64,000 nucleotides of DNA from Strigamia acuminata (Eukaryota; Arthropoda; Chilopoda; Geophilomorpha; Linotaeniidae). Where the stretch lies: assembly GCA_949358305.1 (NCBI GenBank), contig OX442319.1, positions 11,284,001 to 11,348,000 of the forward strand, in the 5' to 3' direction. Under the pieces are notes generated by a model. That model was given only the letters and a program-made list of their open reading frames with translations, searched no databases and was not told the origin of the DNA. The translations under genes and the position numbers were made by a program. Shown here one piece after another: positions 21,193-31,600 of this stretch. The stretch's first letter is position 1. Each line of letters opens with the position of its first letter.

Positions 21193-22633
21193 TCAATGGG
21201 TTAATAGATGTCTTTTTAAATGCCCACTTTGATTACAAGAAAAAGCACACAAATGGCACTTGAATGGTTTTTCTCCAGTGTGGGTTAATAGATGTTCTTT
21301 TAAATGTTCACGACGACTCGAACAATAAGCACACAAATGGCACTTGAATGGTTTTTCTCCGATGTGGGTTAATAGATGTTCTTTTAAATGTTCACGACGA
21401 CTCGAACAATAATCACACAAATGGCACTTGAATGGTTTTTCTCCTGAATGAGTTAATAAATGTCTTTTTAAATCCCCACTTTGAATGCAGGAAAAAGCAC
21501 ACAAATGGCACTTGAATGGTTTTTCTTCGGTGTGGGTTAATAGATGTTCTTTTAAATGTTCACGACGACTCGAACAATAAGCACACAAATGGCACTTGAA
21601 TGGTTTTTCTCCTGAATGGGTTAATAAATGTCTTTTTAGAGTTCCACTTTCACTGCTGCAATAATCACACAAATGACACTTGAATGGCTTTTCTCCCGTG
21701 TGAATTCGCATGTGGACAGTCATGTAACTTTTAAGTCTAAATGAAAGTGAACACATTTGACATTTGAAAGGCTTTTCACCCGTGTGTATGAGCATGTGCT
21801 GTTCCAAAAGTGAATAGCGTGAACATGAATAATCACACAGATTGCAACAATAATCCTGAGGTTTTCTGAAGTAAAAAAACTTCAGTAAAGTAACAATAAA
21901 CTTGAAGTTGTATGCTAATGATCCTGAAATTTAAAAAATAACAATTAATTAATTAAGTTGAAATATGTAACCTTGTAACTTAATTGGGCAATCATTTAAT
22001 AATACTGATGTACTGCATAATCTGACCAGGAAAAACGCACCCTACAATTGCAAATCTTTACACTCTGAAAAACGTTTTATCATGACAGCTATCATTAAAT
22101 TTGTTGCAACCAAAATTTTTATTACAACTGGTGACAACCAACCACTAAGTTACCAGACAAAATTATTTTGTTGCAAGTATTTGGTTGGTCGAACTAAATA
22201 AATTTGTTAAATGAAATTTGCAGAAAATGACTAAACATGTTTTTATTCTGTTTGTTTAATTATTGATGCAACAACTAGCTGCATTCAAAAACTCTAAAAC
22301 GCCTTGTTTCTGTCGTTTCTGTCGTCATTCCCATGTTAGACAACCAAAATATTTGGTTTAATCAACTAAATTTATACTTGAGTTGACTAAACAGCCATCA
22401 AATAAATTTTTGTAGTTGCCACAACACACACTGTATATCAGTGTACTCTGATGGTGTTATCCATATAGTAACCAGGGGTCAGTGTACAAGCTTTCCGCCA
22501 CAATCTTTAAATAATGTACAAATTGTTTGTGAAGTCATTTGGTTTACCTGATCAAAAAGAATGCAGTCGAAATGAGTTCTGGTGGGCAAAGATCGAATTC
22601 AATTCCACGAGTTAGGCCTAACGTTCGATGCAC
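21193..22633 (-). CDS. C2H2 zinc-finger protein, end fingers decayed
   Basis: The main exon (21865-21193) follows a TTTTTTACTTCAG acceptor and encodes eight C2H2 fingers joined by TGEKPFKC-type linkers; fingers 4 to 8 are near duplicates (CHLCAYCSSRREHLKEHLL and CHLCAFSC.QSG.LKRHLL). A preceding exon (22633-22549, TTTTAG acceptor, GTAAAC donor) joins in frame through a phase-2 junction, adding 28 residues. No in-frame start was found further upstream, so the first exon is unknown. The frame ends at a TGA (21195-21193) placed exactly where a TGEKP linker should be, and finger-like text continues in frame beyond it. It is probably a nuclear DNA-binding protein; targets are unknown. Confidence 0.75.
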
Positions 22634-22639
22634 TAAAAT

Positions 22640-23160
22640 GGAATAAAAAAAAGCTTAGATTATTGCTGAAAAAGAAAATATATAGACTCCATTTACCTTT
22701 AGTAATCAACTGTTACCATTTTTGTAGTGTTTAGCAACTTCCACACGTTTCAAACGAAATAAAAATGCGTTTAGTCGTGCGTGAGCGAAAAAGTGCGATA
22801 CATCACATTTCAAAATAACAAAGATAACGGCGGTTGCCATAGAAAATAGTGCATTGCAACAGAAGCGAGTCATGGTAACGCAGCAGTCCAATCCAACACA
22901 GGAAAAAATTGCATATTTGTTTTTAAAAAAATTCTCGAATTTGTCAAAATAAGTTACGTGAAATATCTGTCTAAATTTTGCTTAATTTTCCCAAATTTTT
23001 CTCCATTTTTCCTCAAAAAGTTTTAATAAATTTGAGAATTTTTTAAAAAATTAAATCCACTAAATATTTTTTATACATTTGTTATCACAGAAAAAACACT
23101 TTTATCAACAGAAAAAAAGACACGTCGTTGCTCGTGGGGAACTCTAAGCTCCCCAAAATG
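22640..23160. other. Non-genic stretch
   Basis: Nothing convincing. A donor-like GTAAAT at 22697 (minus) could belong to a non-coding leader exon of the zinc-finger gene. Confidence 0.3.
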
Positions 23161-23162
23161 GC

Positions 23163-23311
23163 CTACACCTTTTTGTCCTCGCAGTTGGTGAAATAGAGCA
23201 TCAAATCTCGGCTGTACTGGCCGACCAAATGCCGCACAGGTACGTCATACAGCGCCGCGTGAAACCCGTACTCGTTGGGCAGCTCGCTGCGCCGCAATGT
23301 GGTCCAGGCGT
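23163..23311 (-). CDS. Terminal coding exon of an unidentified gene
   Basis: GC-rich island in AT-rich DNA. After an AAAATAG acceptor, 49 codons read ELPNEYGFHAALYDVPVRHL, then VGQYSRDLMLYFTNCEDKKV and a TAG stop at 23165-23163. The composition matches the GC-rich host genes of the window (UBR, 503-aa gene). In-phase is 1. I do not recognise the family and could not find the upstream exons; a dispersed repeat begins immediately upstream at 23325. Confidence 0.45.
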
Positions 23312-23324
23312 CTATTTTGGTACA

Positions 23325-23610
23325 GGTCGTCAATAAAACAGGAAGCTGTGTTGACTTTAATTAGAAATTGGTCTAAATTTTATGAGGTTCGTTCGTTGGT
23401 GTCTTACGGAGATGTTTCACGCCATACAGTTTGTCAAAATGATTCGAAGAGAAGAGATAAGTCCCTTGTAAACTTTGTACTGGTATCCTAGAAGGCATTT
23501 CTTCGTGGTTTTGTGTAGTGTTGCATTGTGTAGTGGCAGATTTTAGTAAGATAAATGTACTGTTGGACTGCACAGGGCTGCGCTGTGGGTTTGTGTTGTT
23601 AATATTCTTG
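23325..23610. repeat. Dispersed repeat shared with 37408-37680
   Basis: Begins GGTCGTCAATAAAACAGG and shares GGTGTCTTACGGAGATGTTT (one base different in the other copy) and CTAGAAGGCATTTCTTCGTG with 37408-37680, in the same orientation. Around 80-85 per cent similar by eye. No coding frame is conserved. Confidence 0.65.
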
Positions 23611-23619
23611 TTAATTTCT

Positions 23620-24500
23620 TGCAGATTAATTTCTAACATCGACGTTGATGTCATCAAGCATCTTGGAAACCTTTTTATTGTATGGATTCAGAGCTTTGAG
23701 TCTGCTCGTACGACGTGTAATTTTGTTCCTTGCAATCGTTTGCGAGACTTGAGTGTGTTAATACTTTGAGGTGGATTTGTTTTGAATGGTAAGTTGAGGT
23801 TGAATTTAAAATGTTTGACAAGAATTTGTGGCAAAATGAAAGTGGCACTTTGTTTGTTTGTGCTGTTTGTGTTGGGAAATTTGGATTTTGAAAACAAGCA
23901 TTATTACCGGTAGGTTTATGTGGAAATTTGAATTGGGTCGTCGTGTGGAAATTTAAGGAGGAGGATTTGACTGCCGTGCAGTGAAGCCATCGCTTGGAAT
24001 TGCCAGAAAATATTGAAATTGGGTTTTAATAAAGCATATTTATTAGAATATTTGTTGTAATTACATTTTAAATTTTTGACGATGGAAATAATTCGTACTA
24101 TAATTTTCGAGCCTTTCGTGCTGTCTTTTCACACGAGCTGCAAAAACTTTAATGCATTTAGTGAATTTATAGTTTCTTTTTATCAATATTTCATTTGGTC
24201 GGTGATTTTTATTTTTTAAAAGTCAGTGGTCATAAATATGCTGCTTCTATGATGTTATTAATAATTATAATAATAATTCAGCTTCTGTTTACAAAAGTTT
24301 GGAAGTTTTTTATTTTTTATTTTTATTTTAAAAATTATTTTTCCTTGCCTGTAGAATTCTTTTTCTATGACGTTTCGAATTCAAGAAATATTTAAAAAAT
24401 GCCATACACAGCAGATTTCTCATTTTTTCAAAGTATTTTCACATGTATTACCGATTAAATCTTGTCTAAAAATGTGCAGAATTGAATGATACATCTACAA
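23620..24500. other. Non-genic stretch
   Basis: No gene seen; short chance frames only. Confidence 0.35.
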
Positions 24501-24524
24501 TAAGTCACAACATATCTTTTAAAA

Positions 24525-25202
24525 TCAAATTTGGTCAGTTGTGCGCCGCTGACGCAGGTCCATACGACAAACGGGACAGGTAAAGTGTTGTTGAAACCAA
24601 GTGTCGATACAATTAGAATGGAAAACATGGCGACAGGGGAGTTTCTTGATCGTCTGGCCGCGCTTCTGCGGATCAAAGCAAACGGTGCAGTCGTCCGAAC
24701 TGTCAACCTCCAGCTCGATCGGCGTTAATTCAACCAAAAGCGGAGGAAGCTCTTCGGATTGAAGACGTTCTAGTTGTAGTTGTTGTATTTGTGGTATTTG
24801 TGGTTGTCCTCGTAGTAGTTGTAGTTCACGTTGTAGTTCTTCTCGTTGTTCTATATGTCGTTGTAGTTCTCGTCGTTGTTGTTCTTGTTGTAGTTCTCGT
24901 CGTTGTTGTTCTCGTTGTAGTTGTTCTCGTTGTAGTTGTCCTCGTTGTTCTAGTTCTCGTCGTTGTAGTTCTCGTCGTTGTAGTTCTCGTCGTTGTAGTT
25001 CTCGTCGTTGTTGTTCTCGTTGTAATTGTTCTCGTTGTAGTTGTCCTCGTTGTTCTAGTCGTTGTTGTAGTTCTCGTCGTCGTTGTTCTCGTTGTAGTTG
25101 TTCTCGTTGTAGTTGTTCTCGTTGTAGTTGTAGTTCTCGTTGTACTTGTCGTAGATATGCACGATCTATTGCTTGTTCGATATGTTCGAATCTTCCTTCC
25201 AT
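24525..25202 (-). CDS. RING-H2 E3 ligase with Gln/Arg/Glu coiled coil
   Basis: Single-exon gene starting at the ATG at 25202; an upstream in-frame TTG at 25211 is less likely. About 225 residues. Residues 20-130 are made of QLQREQ/QRRELQ units, predicting a long highly charged coiled coil. The C-terminus holds a full RING-H2 finger: CTVC, then CRHVFHSNC, then CPVC (C3-H2-C3 order), the fold that recruits E2 enzymes. It probably acts as a ubiquitin ligase, with the coiled coil for self-association or substrate binding. The repeat is built of CAA/GAA/CGA-type codons and read on + gives only a Val-rich shadow. A TTATAAAA box lies just before the start codon, perhaps too close for a normal leader. 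Confidence 0.75.
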   Translation of the reverse strand: MEGRFEHIEQAIDRAYLRQVQRELQLQREQLQREQLQREQRRRELQQRLEQRGQLQREQLQREQQRRELQRRELQRRELQRRELEQRGQLQREQLQREQQRRELQQEQQRRELQRHIEQREELQRELQLLRGQPQIPQIQQLQLERLQSEELPPLLVELTPIELEVDSSDDCTVCFDPQKRGQTIKKLPCRHVFHSNCIDTWFQQHFTCPVCRMDLRQRRTTDQI

Positions 25203-25329
25203 GCTTGCCAATTTGTTTTAGGAATTTTTATAACGGAATCACTCTTCAACGTCAGCGACTTGCTTGTTTAAGTTCAGCGACAGACTGTCTTTTATTTCAA
25301 GAATACAAAATGGCGAACGATTGGGGTCA

Positions 25330-26520
25330 ACGGGAGCCAATCCGCTGACCCCTACATTAAAGGGTTGCCCCCTAGTGAGGGAAGGGTAGACTGGGGACAA
25401 GGGTAGGAGTCCGGTCTCGAGTCACAGTCGCAAAGACGTTTCTGTATGTGTTTTGTTTGCAACGTTGTACAGACGTTTATGGTAATCAAAAGGGTTTTCT
25501 TGTAATTTGTCGGATCGTTGAAGCTAATTGACAGATGTGGACAGAAATGTGATACTATATTCCCTCATGACACCTGTTTTAAACTTGTAAGAAAAATTAA
25601 GTCAAGTTTTCACAACATAAAATTCCCTCATCATTTACGTTTAGCGCCTTCTAGTGATCAATATTTGAAACAGGTTTATTTTCAAAGCCCCTTTGAGAGT
25701 GTAATTACAGCAGATACTCAACGCCAAAAACAAAATTGATTGCGTTCGATTTGGAAGACTATAAACAAAGAATTGGAATCGGCAATGACCGCAAAAACCG
25801 TGAACACGTTTGTCAAGTGCAAAACACACAACATCCACAAAAGACTCGGGGATCCTGTTTTATCGTCAGCAAACATGCAGGGATGATAACTTGGATCGAC
25901 GGGACCATAAATGGCCGAAAAACCGAAGGAAAAGTCTTTGGAGAAATCATTTTTGGACGATTTTAGCAAAAACCCAAAGGCCGAAAAGTGGGTTTTTGAC
26001 TACGTTTTCACTTATATCTGGGTTCTGGGTAACCGTGCAAGCTGTGCAACTTTTGCTTGCAGAAATGGATTTTTCAGCTGATTTTCGATCGGCTTGGCTA
26101 ATTTCTTCGGCCTCCAGTGACTCCAGGGAGTACCCGACACTTTTCTGAGCAACTTGAACTGCTTTTGTGGCATGTATTGCTATGACGTTGCTTTTGCGGA
26201 AAAACCAGCCTATTCGATCAGGAATGAGCCCAGAATATAATTCCGGAAACCGATTGTCCATAGCATGCACCGTTGTCAAGTTACGAAAGAAAAACCTCTT
26301 TTTTTCACAGACTAAATTTCCCTCAAAAGTCCGTTTTTTAGCCATATCTCGCCAACGGTGCGTGCTATGAAAATTCTGATGACGGAAATGGATTCCTCAG
26401 CTTGTTCTGGATCCGATAGGCTAAAAGATTTTAAAATAATTTTTTATTTTGTTTTTAATTTGTTAATTTTTTTTGAAGATATTGACGAATGTCATTCGGC
26501 AACTTAACCTCTGTGCATCG
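25330..26520. other. Unassigned stretch with dispersed repeat
   Basis: 25329-25410 resembles 9370-9460 (shared GGGAGCCAATCC and GGGAAG...GACTG...GG lines). On the minus strand 25947-26345 is open for 132 codons with mixed protein-like text, but the sequence has the look of mobile-element DNA and I recognise no domain. A + strand frame near 25736-25966 is equally inconclusive. Confidence 0.25.
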
Positions 26521-26544
26521 GCGGAAATTGCGGTAATATTGTAG

Positions 26545-26879
26545 AGAGTTAGAGGTGATACGGTGCGACTGTCCTCCTGGCACAAGTCTCGATTCCACCA
26601 TAGAATTTGCGTTGGTGAGTTTAATTTGTTGTGGTTTTGTGGCGCAAAGAGTGAGCGGGCGACGGGTTCCTCAGCATACAAACTGGAGCCACTGAAATCG
26701 GTTAATAAAACACGAGCGAAAATGAAAGATTTCAATTTTTTAACTCTTAAAACTCTTTATTTCAGACGATAACAAAATGCATGGAGCTGGAGACGTGCGG
26801 TTCGTCGTGTCAGAATACTGCAGGAAGCTTACACTGCCAATGGATAAACACAACAATTGTTGTTAATTTAATATCCTAA
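26545..26879 (+). CDS. EGF-like domain fragment (two exons)
   Basis: Exon 26545-26614 follows an ATTGTAG acceptor and ends at a strong GTGAGT donor in phase 0; exon 26766-26879 follows TTATTTCAG. Joined, they read RCDCPPGTSLDSTIEFALTI and KCMELETCGSSCQNTAGSL ending HCQW, then a short tail and TAA at 26877. The Cys spacing and the C-Q-N-T-A-G-S motif match calcium-binding-type EGF modules of LDL-receptor or fibrillin-like secreted proteins. The upstream portion is missing and one expected Cys is absent, so it could be a fragment or an alternative last exon. Confidence 0.4.
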
Positions 26880-26899
26880 CAAGTGTGGGGAATTTGTAT

Positions 26900-27560
26900 T
26901 AGCGGGAATTACCAAATTGTTAGTTTTAGTGCTACAAAGATTTTTTTTTTTGCTTAAAAAAATGTATCAAACGAACGTACTGTGAAAAATCGTGAATAGC
27001 ATTGCCAGTGTTTTCGATTTTTAGTTTAATCAATTGTAATTTGAAATAGCCATATTGGAATACAGCTTTCCGTAATAATAAATAAATAGGTGATGATATT
27101 AATCATCACTTATTTGACAGAAAAGAACACAACTCACAAGGTACTGAATTTTTCTTGTATTTCTTTGTATTGAATATTAACTGTTTTTAATATCTTTTCG
27201 TTACAATTTTGTCCTGTATTCTTTTTTGTGATGTCTGTTCTTTATTACTTTCTTTTTATCATTATCCTTTCTCTTCTTTTCTATCTCGTTACGTTCTCTC
27301 GTTTGTATAAACTTTTATGACTCATCTTGTGTTTTTATTCTAGTTTTAGCCATTGTATTTTTATTTCCATTCCATTTTATTCTTTCTTTTATTCGTTGTT
27401 TCTTCTCTCACTCGATTTTCTTCTCACTCGTTTATCTTTTCTCATTCGTTGTTTATCTGCTCTCACTCGTTTTTCTTCTCTTATTCGTTGTTTTTCGTCT
27501 TGTTTTTAATATCTTTTTGTTTTTATTTTGTCATGTATTCCTGTAATAACACTACCTGGT
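26900..27560. other. Non-genic, pyrimidine-rich stretch
   Basis: AATAAATAAATA near 27076 could be a poly(A) signal for the EGF-like fragment. 27230-27520 is a CT-rich tract (TTTTCTTCTCTTATTCGTTG-like repeats) with chance hydrophobic frames. No gene. Confidence 0.4.
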
Positions 27561-27587
27561 TGCGATAACACCAACTAAAATAAGGAA

Positions 27588-27893
27588 TTTAATTTTTATT
27601 AGTTCATGTCATCGCCACAAGATGGCGCTGTTAAAAATAACGCCACCTGGTGGTGAAAACACAAACTAAAATAACGAATTAAAATTCTTTCAGTTCGTAA
27701 CACCGGCACCAGATGGCGTAACAAAATATCTATTGGATCCACTCACTTTGTTTTAGCAGCGCCGTCTGGTGGCGGTGTCACGAACTGAAAGAATTTCCAT
27801 TCGTTACTTTAGTTCGTGTTTTCACCACCAGCTAGCGTTATTTTTAACAGCGCCATCTTGTGGCGATGACATGAACTAACAAAAATTAAATTA
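27588..27893. mobile_element. Fold-back element with CTCF-like motifs
   Basis: Two arms of about 145 bp (27588-27735 and 27745-27893) are near reverse complements around a short centre containing GGATCC. Each arm carries short internal palindromes. CACAAGATGGCGCTG, GGCACCAGATGGCG and related strings occur several times and appear in opposite orientation in the two arms. No protein is encoded. It is probably a non-autonomous fold-back or palindromic MITE; the target duplication is obscured by AATTTAATT-rich flanks. Confidence 0.7.
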
Positions 27894-28404
27894 AATCAAA
27901 TCAAATTAAATAAATAATTAATAAAATTCGCTTCTAAAACTAGTCTTATTTTCCTACGGACAATTTAAGGAAAATAAATTTAGACGTCACTACGCGTACG
28001 CGCGCTCCTAGATCTCGGTTCTTGGCAATAAAGCATTTCATCACAAGTTTGAATGATTTAATTTAGGCCTGTAGGTATACAAACAAATAATAATAAGTTA
28101 TAAAAAATACACCTTTATATTTTATTGATTTTCTTCCTAACAGCCCATGAAAATAGGATAATAATTCATTTGATTCATTGGAAAAAAGGAAACGAAACGA
28201 AAAGAATAAAGAATAGAGAGTGTGAGAAAAAGGTCAATTTGTAAATATTTAATGAAAATCTGTACTTAGACGAGAAAAATAATTAATCTTTCGTTTTCTT
28301 TGTTTAGTTTTTCTTTCAAATTTGCAATATAATTAATAATAATAATTAATAATAATAATACGGTAGTAGTAGTAGTACAAGTTCTAGAAAACGCAGTAAC
28401 TGAT

Positions 28405-28623
28405 TCAAAGATGATACCAATCAGTCGAAAGAATGTTACTATTTGATTCGAGTGCATGAGCAATTTCTTCGGCTACGCCATGACCCAGCCATAGATGATG
28501 AAGTTTTTTGTAGCGGACAGAGCACAAATGAAGTGGATTTCCCCGACGCAAACCTTGATCCGTTTCGCCATAATCATCCAAATATGGAGGCGATATAAAA
28601 CAACCTACGAGAAAAAATTGCCA

Positions 28624-28668
<45 letters not shown>

Positions 28669-31600
28669 TAATAATAATAATAATAAAAATAATAATAATA
28701 TTTCGTATTTTTTTACCTTTATTTTTACCGGCCAATAATAAAACTTTACATTCCCTCACTCGCAGAAAAGCACCGACGCCTGCACCGCAAAAGTGCGCGT
28801 GATACGTACACGCACCGACCAACTGGCCGTCCAATTCCGTCTGACAGCAATAACTCTGGCAAATTCAATAATTTAATATTAAATGGCGTTTTATTTTTAT
28901 TTTTGATTACCTGCGAGCACAACATTTCTCCGCAAACCAGGCACATTGTTGGTGTTCTTGAGTCGTCTCCGTCCGAGTTGGGACACGTGAACAAGGACAC
29001 TGTGTTGATTAGTTCACTGTAGTCCCTGGGTAAACGAACTAAATGGTTCACAGATAACGGATACGATACGAGATTTGACGTGGTCGGAGGACAGCTAATC
29101 CATCTGTTAATTTAATTTAATTTAATTTAATTTGATATCTCTCTTGCAGTTCTAATGCGTTAAAATGGAGCTTTTACGGAAAAACACACTTTGAAAGGCA
29201 GAAATGGATTTTCTTTGGTTCAACAATGGGCGTACTTGGAGATAATGCATTTCTTTGTACTAAAATATGCATTGGGAAACTTTATCCAATAAATAATTGA
29301 TTTCGGCAATTAAAAATATATTTTCAAGTGCAGAATTAAATAATAAAAAAAAAATATTTTCGCATGAAAAAATGGATTTGTGCACACAAGAAACGAGGAT
29401 TTTTGCACACACAAAATGATGATTTTTGCACACAAAAAAATGAGGTTTTTGCACACAAAAATATGAATTTTCATATAAAAAAATGGATTTTTTGAAGAAA
29501 AAATTTAGTTTTGTATATAAAAAATACATTTCTTGCATAAAAACTAAATTTTTTCCATGAAAAAATACATTTTTTGCATAAAAAAATACATTTCTTGCAT
29601 GATAAATACATTTCTTGCATGAAAAATACATTTCTTGCATGAAAAATACATTTCTTGCATAAAAAAATACATTTCTTGCATGATAAATACATTTCTTGCA
29701 TGAAAAATACATTTCTTGCATGAAAAATACATTTCTTGCATGAAAAATACATTTCTTGCATAAGAAACTAAATTTTTTGCATGAAAAAATACATTTCTTG
29801 CATGAAAAATACATTTCTTGCATGAAAAATACATTTCTTGCATGAAAAATACATTTCTTGCATGAAAAATACATTTCTTGCATGAAAACTAAATTTTTTG
29901 CAAAAAAACTAAATTTTTTGCATGAAAACTAAATTTTTTGCATGAAAAAATACATTTTTTGCATGAAAAAATACATTTCTTGCATGAAAAATACATTTCT
30001 TGCATGAAAAAATACATTTTTTGCATGAAAACTAAATTTTTTGCATGAAAAAATACATTTCTTGCATGAAAAAATACATTTTTTGCATGAAAACTAAATT
30101 TTTTGCATGAAAAAATACATTTTTTGCATAAAAAAAATACATTTCTTGCATGAAAAACTACATTTCTTGCATTTGTAGAAATAAAACTAATTTTTGGAAT
30201 TAAAGAAATGCATTTCTGCCTTCATCAACATTTCTGCAACAAACTGTTCTACACACTTTCGAATCAACGCCCTCAACCGTTCATTTCCCCAGATCTCTCC
30301 GAAGCTGGGCAGATCTAAATATTGCTTCAACGGCTCGAACTCGGCAATCGACGGATCCCGTAGCGCCGCCGGTGTAGGCACCCCGGTCAGATAGTGGAAA
30401 AACAGCGCGCAGCAGCGCAAAAACGGAGTACTAATAAAATAAAATAAAATAAAATGCAATTTTAATTTAATTTTAATTTTAATTCTTCCAACCTGCTCTG
30501 TTGAACGAACTGCAACAACTGATACGAAGTGGGCATCGGCGCGTCGCAACTCCGGCACGAATGTCTCCGAACAAACATAAACATTTCGAAGAGCGCCAAC
30601 TCGTCGGCGCTGCACGACGGCAGCGTCTCGGCCACGTCCATCGCGGCACTCGGGTCCGGCAGCTCGGACGACACGAACAGCTGCACCAGATGCATGCTGA
30701 ACGCCAGCCGCATCACGTGGTGCTCGCTCACTCCGCCCGTCGGAATAAACAGGTCGTCCTTGTTGTCGCGCACAAACAGGTGCGGGATGAGGAACATGAG
30801 CGACACCATCAGCTCGAACACGTCCACCTGCAGCAGGGAGGTGTCGGCGGGCCACTTGTTGTCGAAGATGGCGTTCATGAGGCGCAGCGCGTGCTCGCGT
30901 AGGAGCTCGGCGTCCACGATGGTCGTGCAGAACGAGGCGAGGCGCACGAGGGCGGCGAGGCAGTCCGACTGGCGCGTGGAGAGTTCGCCGAACAACGGTT
31001 TGCCCTGGTCGCGCAGCAGTTCTTCGATCGAGTGGATCGTGTAGGCGCACGACCACCACGTCATCAGCGGGACGCGTTTGTTCTGCGGGTGCTGGTTCAC
31101 GCCCAATCCGATCTGTAGGAAAAATAAAATTCAATAAAATCCAACAAAATAAAATTCAATCAAATTCAATGAAATAAAATCGAATAAAATTCAACAAAAT
31201 AAAATTCAATCAAATTCAATGAAATAAAATCGAATAAAATTCAATAAAATAAAATCCAATGAAATAAAATCCAATAAAATTCAATAAAATTCAATAAAAT
31301 AAAATTCAATAAAATAAAATTCAATAAAATAAAATCAAATAAAGTTAGATGTATTTTCCGTCTAAAAATAGCGATTTTTAGTCACAAAACGTCGATGTTC
31401 AAGTGAAAAACCGCTATTTTAGTGAAAAAAGCAATTTTAGTAAAAAAAAACGTCGATTTTTAGTGAAAAAGCAATTTTAGTAAAAAAAAAAACGTCGATT
31501 TTTAGTAAAAAAAATGTCGATTTTTAGTGAAAAACGTCGATTTTTAATCAAAGAACGTCGATTTTTAATCAAAAAACGTCGATTTTTAATCAAAAAACGT

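Noticed and set aside
24791-25348. Val/Leu-rich 185-codon frame on the + strand
   Set aside because: It is the complementary reading of the Gln/Arg/Glu codon repeat of the RING-H2 gene; no natural protein has such a pure Val-Leu pattern over this length.
25736-25966. FHA-like domain on the + strand
   Set aside because: The Gly and Asn positions only loosely resemble an FHA core, and the expected Ser/Arg phosphopeptide-binding residues are not in place.
27327-27568. Ser/Phe/Leu-rich frames resembling membrane proteins
   Set aside because: They arise from a CT-rich simple-sequence tract.
29260-29883. Cys/Phe/Lys repeat frames on the minus strand (CIFHARNVFF type)
   Set aside because: Produced by the 20-bp intronic minisatellite of the UBR gene.
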